A stretch of DNA of 64,000 nucleotides from Circinella umbellata (taxonomy: Eukaryota; Mucoromycota; Mucoromycetes; Mucorales; Lichtheimiaceae): NCBI GenBank assembly GCA_025093555.1, contig JAIWNF010000024.1, positions 682,001 through 746,000 on the forward strand, given 5' to 3'. How positions within the stretch are numbered: position 1 is the first letter of the stretch; each line of letters opens with the position of its first letter. Positions 37,893 through 50,504 of the stretch are shown here, one piece after another. A program made the position numbers and the translations under genes. The notes under the pieces were generated by a model. The model saw only the letters and a list, made by a program, of their open reading frames with translations, was not told the origin of the DNA and did not search any database.

Positions 37893-40800
37893 ATGCTCTA
37901 TTACTGTTATTTAACAAAGAAAATTTTATTTTGGATAATTATAACATTCTTTATAATATTACTACAGCAACGATCATGGATCGACATAGTATCAGCTACA
38001 GAAAGATTAACAACAGAAACAACAACGAAAAAAAGGTTATCATTGCCAACAAGGAATTCGTTATCTCCAGATATCACCACTTCAAATTATAATTATTATG
38101 CTGCCGATCAACAGGTTCAACCTCCTCATTTACCAAATTGTAGTAGGTCAAATGGATCACCTCCAAAACCTCGAATAGCAGTTATTTCTCATGATTCAGC
38201 AATGGCAACATTTTTTCATAGCCCTGAACAAGGAGCGCGAGATGCTGCTGCAATCATGGATATTCAAATTGAATGGAATCGACATTTAATTAATACAGGA
38301 AGTAAAATGACGACAGATATTCGAACAGCTGTTGATAACGTATACTTCTTCCTTTTTTTTCAATTATACTTTATTCAGGCTATGGGTATTGCTATGCATT
38401 ATAGTAACAAATGATATATTTTATATTCGATATCGATAATTTTTCTTTATATATAGCGAGTCGATGGAATTATTCTTACTATTCCAAACGACGAAATATT
38501 CGAAGCAGCGCAGTATGCTTTGAGTAACAATATACCATTACTAGTATTTAATACAGGGTTGCAATATGCCCAACGTCTTGGATTAACACGTATATTACAA
38601 GATGATTATGAAGCAGCAACTATGTTAGGTCAAGAATTACGGAGTCGTGGATTTTCTAGACCACTGGTAATTCAGTTGGCTGGAATTGATATTCAAACAT
38701 TCGAAAACAGGTTTGCAGGATTACGGGATGCGATCGACACTGAACCTGGGTTACTTCCCTTGCACGATTATAATAACACTGCCCAACCGTTAATGAAAGT
38801 GCGCGACACGTTCTTATCAAATGATTCTTTTGATTCGATTGTATCTTTGGGAGGATCGGTAAATATCCATAACCAGATAATACCTTGTTATATTAAAATT
38901 AAAAAAAAGAAAGGACCTTTGCGTATCTACAACAGTGCGCAAAATAAGAAAAAGTATAAGTAATAATGTTCTGGATGTTATTTATCTTTTCTTACTATTT
39001 ACACTAAAAAAAACCTATTTTTTTTGTACAGATCGGTGTCGATATTGTGTCTGGAGCAGTTTTGGACATTTTAGAAAAAACTAACAATAATATTTACCCG
39101 ACACGTGTAGCAGCTGCTTTTTTTGATATTGGGGGACCTAATATGACAGCCTTATTTACACAACATGAGCACACCATTGCTATTTCTCAACTTCCTTATT
39201 ATCAAACAGCATTGCCAGTGTTTTATATGTATTTACGAGCACGTATTATATCTCCTTCTCTTGTCTCCATCTTTATTATATCCTGCTATTTCTAAATATA
39301 TATAGGTTGCTGATTCAGATCGTCATGTTTTACAGATATTAACAGGACATGACGTATTTCATAATGAAACAATCAAAACTGGACCAAATCTTGTCACGAA
39401 CAAAACTTTAGCGGAAGTAATGGAAAATGAACAAACCACATTATTGCCTTTGAATGACAAAAACTCTGCCGTGGGTGCCATTGTTCCAAATACACGAGGT
39501 GATACATACAATGCTGCTTTGATGGCTGGTGCTCAAGATTTAGCCCGTAAGATCAATTGGACTATTTCAAATGAAATTGAGGTAATTTTTCTATTACTGT
39601 AAATATAATTAAATACTATTGATTTTTTAAAAATATTTAAAAAAAAGAACTTGCCAATATTGTAAAATATTTTCATTGAATTATAGAGAGGACCGTTAGG
39701 TAATTTACAAATACCATAGCAATTTAAAGTTTGACATATTTATCTCGGGGATGATACTGGAAAGGAGTAAAGAATAACAGAGAAAAAGGGAGGAGACCTT
39801 ATGTAACAGAAAAAACTGACATGAAAGAAATACATTTTCAACAAAATTTATTATATCTGTTCTTTATTAATATTATTATTATAGGTTATCCACATCAATT
39901 AAGACACGAATTAGCTGCTTATTCTAAACAAGGGGTGAACGGCATTATACTTCAATCGAGCGATTCATCCGTATTCGATTATGGGGCATCAGTTACTAAT
40001 ATGAGCGAAATTCCCTTAGCTCACATCGGTACCTTTTATGAACCCCTAAAGTTATCAATGCCGTAAGGAATCTTTATTATTGCTTTGTCACTTCCCATGT
40101 TGTTAACGGCAATATTTGGAACCGACAGGAGTTTGTTTTTATATATTCATTTATTGCACAGAAAAAACAGCAGAAAGTTTATGCTAATATTTTTACCGAA
40201 TTGGTTGCTCTATATATTAGATTCCAATCCAATGTCGCACTTGCACATGAAAATCTTGCAAAAGCTGTTGCCAAACAAGTAATTCAGGATGGTATCAAAG
40301 CCCCTGTTTGTTTGACGGAACGTACTCATTTTGGTGTGAATAATTTTTGTCATTCATTTTATGCAGCCTATAGTAATGAAGATAATCGGGAATCTAATAC
40401 TGAAAAATATACCAAAGTAAAACTTCAAGACGTTGTACATACAGTGGATTTAGCAACTGAAGATGTAATGAATACAGAATTTGAAGATGTTTTAATGACG
40501 CTAAAAACACAACACTATGAGCCTGATGCTTTTATTACATTTTCAGAATATGTTTTTGATATGATTAATAATGTAAGTCCCTGGGTTAAGGTCTCTATTT
40601 TTCAATATTACAAGAGATAATATAGATTATTATTCTAAAATATTTTTAATATAATAATATAACTTTAGCGAATGCTGAAAGGGTATATGAGCAATGATAC
40701 AGTACTTTATACATCGGCAGATTTATATGATCAGTTCCAAGCATACATACAAGGCCGAGTTAAGTCAATGTGGTAAGAAATAATTAAGATATAGTGCTAA

Positions 40801-43800
40801 TAATAATAGTTAACATGTATAAAAGTATAATATCTTAAGATTTTTTAAATAATAATCACCTCCACAAACCGGTTTATATTCGTTTTTGTAAGGTCAATGA
40901 ACATGTTTGCCGTTGGGTTTTTATCATCACTCGACATCCTCTTGACTAAATCTATAACTAACCATCCACCATGGTCACAGACCAATATTAACACACCCCG
41001 AATAACAATGATCTGCCCACCAGGTCAATACTATGAAAACCTGGCAAGCAGTTCCTACTTTTGTTTAGATGCGAGTCATACACGCATCTCCATACAATGT
41101 CATCAATGCCCAGTTAACACATATACAGACCAACCAGACCAATCCATTTGTTTATCATGTCCTTATGGAATGTACTCTTCTCCCGGTTCATCTAAGTGTG
41201 GACACTGTAGCGATGCCAAAAGCAGCATCAGTAGCAAGAAAAACCCACATTGTATTCAATATATAGCAGATAAACAAGAAGCACGTAAACGGCTTTATAT
41301 GGGTATATTTATTCCTATAGGTGTATTCTTTGTTTCCTTGTTAGCTTCTGTACTTGTATGGAAATGTAGAAAACGTTATAAATCTCATCAAGGTCGATTG
41401 GGAGACCACGATTGGTTATTGACTTACCAGAATTTGGTGAGACCTTCCATGAAGTATTTGACTTCTTCTCCTATTGTATCGTCGATGACTGTAGCAACAA
41501 GACGAAGTAATTCAGCAGATGATATTAATGGTCCTGGTTCTTATCATTTTATGGATTATACTAATTTTCGTCGTAATACAATATGTCGCACTCGAGGTGG
41601 TTGTATGATGATCAATGGTGGTAGTGCAAGCGCTACGACATTAAATAATGCAAATGATTCTCTAGACATTGAGTTGCCAGACATAAAAGAAGCCTACAGG
41701 GCGTCTATGAGTGAGTTTGAATCACGTAATAGTATGTCAGATCCGGATTTGATTATGAATAGAGAAATCAAGAATCTACAATCAAGGTTTCGTATATTTT
41801 TTTTTCTTATTGATAACTTGAGAGCCTTTTAAGATGATTAAATATAAACTCATCTTTGATTGTGCCTTTTTATTTATTTATATGCATTTAAGCAATTTGA
41901 AAACATCTGAGGATTTATTCTCTCTAGCTAGAAAGCGTGAACTAATTCGAGCTGTTGGATCTCAGTAAGTATTGTAATATGACACACACACACACACACA
42001 CATATGTCTATGTATATACGTAAATGTAGAATTCTTAATTTCAATATTTTTTTTTATCTATAAGTCGAAACCTTCCTGTTTTTATCAAACAAATTGGATT
42101 TCGACGTGTTCGTGTGAATGATGAAGTTAGAAAAGAAGTTGCACTTATGAAAGATGCTCGTCATGCTAAACTAGTAGAGCTTTGTGGATTGTGCATCGAA
42201 CCACAACGTACTTTTATAGTCGAAGGTAATAATATTTTGGGAAGGATACTATTATAATATATATACATTTATTAACAAATTATTTTAATGTTAGAGTATT
42301 GTACTAAGGGTTCGCTATTTGATATACTAGCCGATCGCGATATTAATCTTTCATGGATCTTTCGATTCTCTTTGATCCACGACTTAATTCAAGGTAACTA
42401 TTTCCATGATAATATTCATATTTTTTTTTATACAAATGCTTATTTAAAATTTTATTAAATATAATTTTGCAAGCAATGGAATTTCTTCAACGCTCAAAAT
42501 TCTTTCATCACGGTCGTCTTACATCAAGATCATGTATGATCTCCGGAAAATGGGAACTTAAAATAACTGATTATGGATTAAGCAAAGTTCGTTTAATGCA
42601 AGTAGATACTGTTACTTTAAATCATATTCGCAAATATTACCCCTATGTAGATAATCCGAAAAGTAAAACAGATCTTTTCGTCCATTCACAAGATGATTTG
42701 TTTTGGCTCGCTCCAGAAACAGTGACTGTATTACCGGGAGGTACCATTCTTTCAAGTCCTTCAAAACGATCTGATGCGTATAGGTGATATATGGATAACT
42801 AAATATGCACTCTTAATTTATTACCGTTTTAACTGATTGCTTATAAACATATTTGCTCCGTATAGTGTGGGTGTCATTATCAATGAAATTTTAACTCGAG
42901 AAAAGCCATACAAGGATCTACTCGATGGTGGTTATTCTCAGTTGTCTATTTTCAAAATGATCAGTCAGGGGAAGAGGATACGACCAAGACTTGTAAAGTC
43001 CATCGATGCGGATGGGTATGCAGAAAAAATGAATCGAATCATTGAAGAATGTATGAGTGATAACCCTTATGAAAGACTAACCTTCTCAGCAATGGATAGT
43101 CGCATTGGGGCATTTGACCCCTATACAGGATCGGATAATGTTGTGGATAATATGGCAGTTTTGGTAATTGTATTTCTAATTCGTAAAAATAAATAAATGA
43201 AAAGTCAAAAGATCGATGATATATATTATTATCTGATTATAAACACTGTACGTATTCTGGTGATAGCTGGAAAAATATGCCAATGATATGGAGGATTTAG
43301 TTCGTAAGAGAACAGCAAATTTACAACAACGTACCTTGGAATTAGAAGAAGAAAGGGCGCGTACCCAAACGTTACTTAAAGGTATCTATAATAATGCTTT
43401 TAATATTACTTGGGTTTTTTAAAAAGAAAAAGAAAAAGATAGAAAAAGTTAAACGTTCACCAGTACTCAAGTGAGATCATATATTACGTAGATCTTAAAC
43501 TTGCGAAAGAAGTTGCAGAAAAGGCTGCTACTTCTAAACAAGAGTTTCTCGCTAACATGTCTCATGGTATATAATTTCATGTGTTATTTTATTACTATTA
43601 TTATTATACATACATATTTGTTTATTGTGGTGATAATGCTTTGCTATGAATTATCATTATACATCAAAAGCAGTAATAGCTTATTTTATTCTTTACGTAC
43701 CTGACTATGAATTGCTTTCTTTTTATAGAGATTCGGACACCTATGAATGCAGTGATCGGCATGTCACGCATGCTTATGGAGAGCGATTTACCCCCGGATT

Positions 43801-45960
43801 TATATGATTGCGCAGAAACAATAGAATCTTCCGGAAATCATTTAATGGCACTTATTGATGATATTCTTGATTACTCCAAGATTGAATCAGGGCATTTGAC
43901 ACTAGAGAGGGGTTTGTTGGATATGGTAAGAAAGATCGATTAGTCACTATTTTATTTGTACGTGTGTGTGTGTGTTGTTCTAATGACTTAACTATTCATT
44001 TTTTTTATTCATTGATGCAATAATACTGATTAGACCTATGTCATTGAAAGTGCCATGAAATTAGTTGCAAGTAATTTTCTTGGAAAAGGTGTTGTATTGT
44101 GGTATAATGTTGATGAGAATTTACCTACCCAAGTTTATGGTGATTTGGTGAGACTTCGGCAAATTTTGTTAAACTTGTACGTTTTTACATACTCCAGCGA
44201 AAAAAAATGAATTGAAAATCTGATATTCATGTGCGTGTTATTATTGTATAGACTTTCCAATGCATTCAAATTTACTGCTACTGGATTTGTGTGTGTTAAA
44301 GTAGCTGTAGACCCAAATCACAAACCCCCGAAAACAGATAATAATAGTGGTGATAATAATAATAATGAGAAATGGGTTTCTTATGTATTTTCTGTGCAAG
44401 ATTCGGGCATTGGTATTCCTGAAGATAAATTAGGAAAGCTCTTTCAATCATTTTCTCAAGTGGATGCGTCTACAACCCGTAACTATGGTGGTACAGGGTT
44501 AGGTTTAACAATCAGCCGATTACTTTCTCAACTCATGCTGGGAGATATGGTGAGTACTATCATTGCTTTTATCGTTATTGAGAAATAATAAACTTATTGT
44601 AAAAAATTACCCCGGGGAAATAGCTGACAACGCTTTTTGCCAAAATTTCTTATAGTGGGTAGAATCGGTCGCCGATGTTGGATCAACATTTTATTTTCGA
44701 GTTGTATTACAAACTCAAACTGACTCGCTTACTTTTGGTGAACAATTTCACCTAGACGAACTAACACATCATAAACCCATGGTCATTGCCGAAGTTTCAT
44801 TTTTACGATCGGCATGGGAAGCTATTTTGACTAGTATAGGCATAACAAGTGCCAAGATCGTTAGTTTTACTGAAGCCATTGAATATTTCAAAAACAATAA
44901 TGATATATCGTCACCACCATCGCCAACCATTTTGATAGTAGATGTCGATTTACAAGTGATTCAACAATTAGGACCTCAAACAACATCAAGTGAGATTACT
45001 TTAAGTACTTTACAACGGTGGTTTCCTTTAATTTTAAAAATACCTACAATATGTATTAAGGATGTACGTATTAGACGTGCAAAACAACCGGAACAGCCAG
45101 AACAATCATGGTTTCAGGTACCATCTGGTCGTGGATTTGGTCATCAGCAGCCACAACAATTACAACAACAACAGCCTGAAACAACACCATTAGAAGAATG
45201 CTCTAATCCTTTTGAATCCTTAAAACATCATTCTTTGACCAAACCATTTAAGAATTCAGCATTGATTGAATTATTACGCAACATCACCAATGCTACTACA
45301 AAAACCAAATCGTTCTCGTCCGTAACCATACCTTTACCGACCCCTGAAAATAATAGTATGTTTTTATCAACATCAACAACAATAGCAACAACAACAACAA
45401 CAACAGCAGCAAATACTTCTACTGCTCCAAGTTTGCAAACACATTCCATTGTCAATTCACCTGAGTCATCGTCATCATCAGATGAGTTTGCCCATATTCG
45501 TAGTCTACTTGTAGATGATAATCCAATCAATCGTAAAGTTGTTTCCCGAATGCTCTCCAAAATCAATATTGTACCAGAAGTAGCTGAAAATGGACGTCAA
45601 GCTTTTGAAGCAATCAAAACGGCGCAATCAACACAAAATCCATTTCAGTTAGTTTTTATGGACGTTTGGATGCCAGAAATGAATGGTTTAGAAGCAACTA
45701 CAAAAATTCGAGAAGAATTAGCGAATCGTACCGAGCCTTATATTATTGCCATGACAGCATGTGTAATGCCTGGTGATCGTGAAAAATGTTTAGATGCAGG
45801 TATGAATGCCTATATTAGTAAGCCTATACGAAAAGAAGAATTGGATGCTGCTATCCATACCTTCTCTCAACTTTTAAGTGGAGCAGGAGCACATAATGCC
45901 ACATCAGCGCTTATTATTTCTGCTGATGAAAATAATGAGTGCTCTTCTACTACTTCATAG
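37893..45960 (+). CDS. Receptor-guanylate-cyclase-like hybrid histidine kinase
   Basis: Twenty exons are proposed: 37893-38339, 38457-38858, 39032-39217, 39306-39581, 39687-39699, 39885-40062, 40221-40572, 40669-40772, 40893-41786, 41893-41964, 42065-42225, 42295-42393, 42474-42783, 42866-43163, 43267-43381, 43492-43566, 43729-43925, 44034-44176, 44252-44549 and 44656-45960 (1974 residues, all phases consistent). Order: signal peptide; type I periplasmic-binding-like lobes (about 92-380 and 398-640); Cys-rich stalk (693-775); one TM (787-809); kinase homology domain (about 950-1260) with K983 but HHGRL in place of HRD and TDYGL in place of DFG; a coiled linker [16 protein letters not shown]; DHp with H1327 in MSHEIRTPMN; HATPase with N1444, DSGIGIP (D1491) and GGTGLGL; and a receiver with D1827/D1828, phospho-acceptor D1876 and K1929. 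It is a plasma-membrane sensor feeding a phosphorelay. The exon 3 donor (GTGTTT) is the weakest junction. Confidence 0.9.
41984..42002. repeat. CA microsatellite in a receptor intron
   Basis: About nine CA units in the intron between exons 41893-41964 and 42065-42225. A potentially polymorphic marker with no coding effect. Confidence 0.9.
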
Positions 45961-46112
45961 TATCTAATGAACTCGTCATATAGCTTATAGACAAATAATA
46001 AATAAATATGATATATTTTATTTTGTGTATGTAAAGAAGAGAAGTGAATTTTGTTTTGTATATATAATATACTAATAATTATAAGATTAAAAAAGATGAG
46101 TTTGGTATTCTT
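45961..46112. other. Tight convergent 3' region
   Basis: Only 152 bases separate the stop codons of the receptor kinase (+) and the GH81 glucanase (-). The 3' UTRs must be short or overlap. Confidence 0.7.
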
Positions 46113-49100
46113 TTAATATCCATTATAACGATCATCATGGTGATTTCTTGTAAGATTAAATCGATGAATGGTTTTTTGGATAGGAGAAGGTATATTGATA
46201 TTATTATTGTCGTCGTTACTAGGGTCTTGAGAATAGCGAAACAGATTATTATTCGCTGAAGCCATTCCTCCTTGATGATTTTTCACAACTTGTAAACCTA
46301 AATTATCAACAGTCCATTAGATAACAAATTTTTATATTTACTAAAACCAAGGAGTGGTAAAATACGTTACCTCGTTGAAAGGTAGGTCGTGTAGATGCAA
46401 TATATAGTGAATAAGATCTTGTTTGTCCATCATCCATTAACACTTTTCTTAGTTGTTTATATGCATTGGATGGATCAACAAGAGCATAATTAAGATATAA
46501 TACACCTGCCCATGGTGACTGAACCGTAGGTGCCACTGCTTGTAACTTTTGATCCCACTCTTGTGATACAAATTCAGGTATTCGAATATCATCTGCAAGT
46601 GCCGGTGTCATTGGTAATTGTTGAATGCCGTGTATGTATTCCAAGTATCTACCAAAATAGGTTGTCTACAACAATAGCAACCACAAAAGTCAATATCAAT
46701 ACACATTATTCCAAATTTTAGTTGGTTTAGTTATGTGAATCTACAACTTCTTAACTGGCTATAACATTTACTCTTCCAAAAACCCATACTTACATAGTCT
46801 GCTTTTTGTTCAAAAAAAATACCAACGACCTTATTCTTGATCATATTTTCAGGACGATTTTTATTATCATCAAGCATCCAAAAATATTCATAAGTCGTTC
46901 GCTTAGTAATTGCTAGTTGAAGTGCTGCAAGATTTGACATAGGTTGATTACCAGTAGCTAGCCCCCATAACTTGGCGCCCCAGTAAAAGTTTACAGACTT
47001 TACATAAAAAAAACATATTAGTTAAAGTATCGAATTAATACTTTTTTTACTACATATATTCACAAAAAAAAGGCCATACTTCAGGAATAGATTCTTGATC
47101 GCGACCATCTAAGGCACCATTGATCTTAATACCACCTGCCCAACTATGACCTGCATACCAATCCCAGCTTCTAAATGGTGCAAAATCTGGATCATTATCT
47201 ACAGCTGTATTGACATCTCTTATTAATGCTTCAGTCCATTCGATTAAATCAGCTGATCGCCATGTAGGATCCAAATAATGAATCACCGCAGCTATATTAT
47301 AATTTTATTATCTCAAAGAGTTAACATCAATCAATATTTCACTACACAGAAATAAATATAAATAAACCACAAAAGTATACATAGTTTTTACCTGTCACTA
47401 TTAAATAACCATTATGATAGTGGTGATCATTATAATAAGAATGTCCAAACGCTGCATTAACGTCTCCAGTGCCACCCATCGCCTCGGGTAATCCACCCAA
47501 TGCAACAACTCCTCTATACACTGAATCATATCGAAACGGGTCATTTTGGCGATTCTCCAAATAGGGAATAAATGCTTGTTTTAATTTTTCCAATGATGTT
47601 GCTGCCATTTCCGGATTTTGTAAGTGAGTCTTTTCTGGTTGGTTCAATAGCAGTGCAAGCATTGCGAATTTCTGTAAACCCTTTCCAGAAAAATAGTTGT
47701 CAGGTAATAAAGTTTCACTGGTATAATTTTTGTTGATATCTTGTTCTATGACTTCCATAATTTCATGCACAGCACTTGGATCGGCTTCGGGCTCCTTTGG
47801 TAACCAAGATACAGAACTTAGTTCTGGCTCTGACAAAATCCATTTGTTGTTGGAGGCAACAATAGCTTCCATTTCACCTTTGGTTGCTGATTGTAACTTG
47901 ACCCCAGTATATTGAATATCTGCGTTTTGTTGACCGAAGGTATTCAAATGATGTGGATAAGCGTACAATAACAGATTTTTGTCTTGTCCGTTATTAGCAT
48001 TCCACTGGATTGAATAGGTACCAGAAACACTATTTTTTTTTGCCAATCAAATAGATAGTATAGTTAGTTTCTTTTTTTTCAATAAATCATGTTCAGAGAA
48101 AAATAATTTTTAAAAAAAGGTGCAAGATTTACCCATCCGATTCAGCCTGTATTTCTCCACTGATAGGCCATTGATCCTTGTATCGATCCAACGATGATTC
48201 ATCTTGATCGGAAGGTAATTTGGCCACACGTATCACGCCATTGTAGACCTGTGTACTTACAAGATTTGAATTACCTTCCATACGTAATGTTAATGGTTGA
48301 TCTCCTAGTGCATAGATTAAAAATGTGCTTGTTGGTGTATCATTCATTGAAATTTTGATTTTACGGCCTGTATATAATGCATTATTTCCAATTTGTTGAC
48401 TTTGACCATCTGTATCGATGCGAATAATTGCATGTTGTGAAAAAAATTGTGGTGTCAAATTTTGATATTCTGCTGTAACGTAAGCCATACCGCGAACAAT
48501 GGGAAATCGGATATATTGTTGATCATTTCTTGGTGACGATAACTTTAAGTGGGCACTAAAATGGTCCCAATAAGTGACGGATGTTTTAGGTTCTTCGCTA
48601 CCTCTAGGCCATTCAGCACAAGTCAATCGAATATCTACTACAACACTATTAATCATATATCCAGCTTTGGTTGGAGGAACGTTATTTGTTTGTGGATAAG
48701 CTCCGTATATCTAATAAATTATATGTATACAAATCAGTAACGTTATATCGTAAGGAAAAAAAACAATGTAAGCATATATATTTCTATAAAAAAAATATGT
48801 ACATATTTCGTACCTTAGTAGAAGACTGATGTAGACTGAGACCAGGATTTCCACCATAATCATCAAATATACGAAAAATGTATGGGTCAGATGTTGTAGG
48901 TGCCAAATGTTCAACGCTCGGATAAAATAAATTGCTGATCCAAGAATTTGTTGGCACGATATGAGTTTTCATAAATTCTGGATCGGCATATTGTGGTCGG
49001 TGTGGGTGTTCGATCTGTGGAAATACAGATGTGTTGAGTGAAAATTTTGAAATAGGCACGATAAGATTCGTTTTTTTTGCCATGATATCGCCCTGTTGTC

Positions 49101-49155
49101 CAATGACCACTGTGGCTATAGTAGCAATAGTCGCAATTAAAGAAACAGGTTTCAT
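46113..49155 (-). CDS. Secreted GH81 endo-1,3-beta-glucanase
   Basis: Exons from the start are 48814-49155, 48133-48710, 47392-48029, 47080-47291, 46794-46997, 46371-46665 and 46113-46297 (817 residues). A hydrophobic N-terminus ([19 protein letters not shown]) is a signal peptide. GH81 hallmarks are [12 protein letters not shown] near the N-terminus, the all-helical catalytic domain with [47 protein letters not shown] (H568) and [10 protein letters not shown] (E586 and E590, the conserved paired acids). The enzyme cleaves internal beta-1,3-glucan bonds in the wall, in septum dissolution or remodelling. The extracellular location is inferred from the signal peptide and the lack of a GPI-type end. 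The C-terminus is a short Asn-rich tail. Confidence 0.95.
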
Positions 49156-50504
49156 TTACTGCGTTTTATCGTGAATATAGGTATCGTAAGAAAAAAATGG
49201 AGAACCGAAAAAAGGAGAGAGGAAAAGATAAAGATTTCTTTATGTAAATAAGAAAAAATCTTATAGTAGCAAGTTATATAATTAAAAGATGAATGGTAAG
49301 TCAGCATGAGCATAACTATTATTATGTTTGAGTTCCTGGCTCTTGATTTTTTTTTTTTTTGTGTCTTCTTCTTTTTCTTAATGTACAAATAAATAAAGTA
49401 GAGAGAAATCCCATATATTTTCTCGGAAATTAAGTGTAAAACAAAAATGTTGAGATTACGCCTGAATATTATATCAGCTCATCCCCTCACTTTTATCCCC
49501 TTCTTTGAAAAGATATGCTTTCATATATACGCAAATTGTGAACAATAATCTAGACCTATATAATATATTTCTTCTTTCACCAGGAATGAAGTGCTCTCTA
49601 TTGCACGGGATAATACTGCATATATTTATATAATAGGATGACTTGCTGTATGCAAATAATATTGTAGAAAAAAAACCATCTGTACTGTAATAATATACGT
49701 AATATAATAAAGGTAGATAATATTATTGTGAACGCTAAGTATGCAATATATAATATACAAATAAAATAATAGTAAGGTCGCATACAGATGAGATCGAATA
49801 TGGTTTAGAAACAAAAATAAATAAATAAATCTAAATTCAGTACTTTATGCCGATGATACACACTTTTTTGTAAATATGTACATTATTCTTTATATTACTG
49901 CTATATATACTAATATTCTGTATTTAGAACAGTTAACATCACTATAAACAGCTATTTGATATTACTTTGTCCATATGTTTTGTACACTACGTCATTTCTG
50001 TACAATCGTGATGTCGTTGATATACCAACCAATATTCTCAACCCTGATCTATATAAAGAGACGCTGTCAATTAAAAGTTATAATGAAATGGTTTATCTTC
50101 TCCAAAAACAGGCGAAAAAAAAAGAACATCAATAGATAAGATCTAGTTGTCTTTTTTTTTAAAAAAAAAGTATGTGGGTATTCTACAACATATTTATATA
50201 AATAGTAACATATAGTATTAATAGCACAGAGAGAAGAAAAAAAAGAATATCAAAGGTGGTTTTCAAATAAAAAATAAATAAAGCACTTATAAAACAAATT
50301 TTAAAAGAAAGGGAGATGGGTAAGGAAGAAGAATGTCTGGTGTATATATGATATCGAATGGAATTGGATGAAATAATGGAATAATGTGTTGTACGGCGGG
50401 TGATGTTTATCTTCTCTAAATCTAGTAATTATATAAATATTTTTTATCCTTTTTTCAATTGAATGTTTCATTTTATATCATCCATCAATTATTATTATTG
50501 TTTT
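49156..50504. other. Intergenic, GH81 promoter side
   Basis: AT-rich with (TA)n stretches. It holds the GH81 5' region and the DNM1 3' region. A T-run/A-run inverted pair (about 50152-50170, ttttttttt then aaaaaaaaa) could form a hairpin. No gene. Confidence 0.5.

Noticed and set aside
44656..45960. Possible guanylate cyclase domain at the receptor C-terminus
   Set aside because: The region after the HATPase is a degenerate receiver-like segment, a linker rich in Gln and Thr, and a canonical receiver ([16 protein letters not shown]). No cyclase motif is present.
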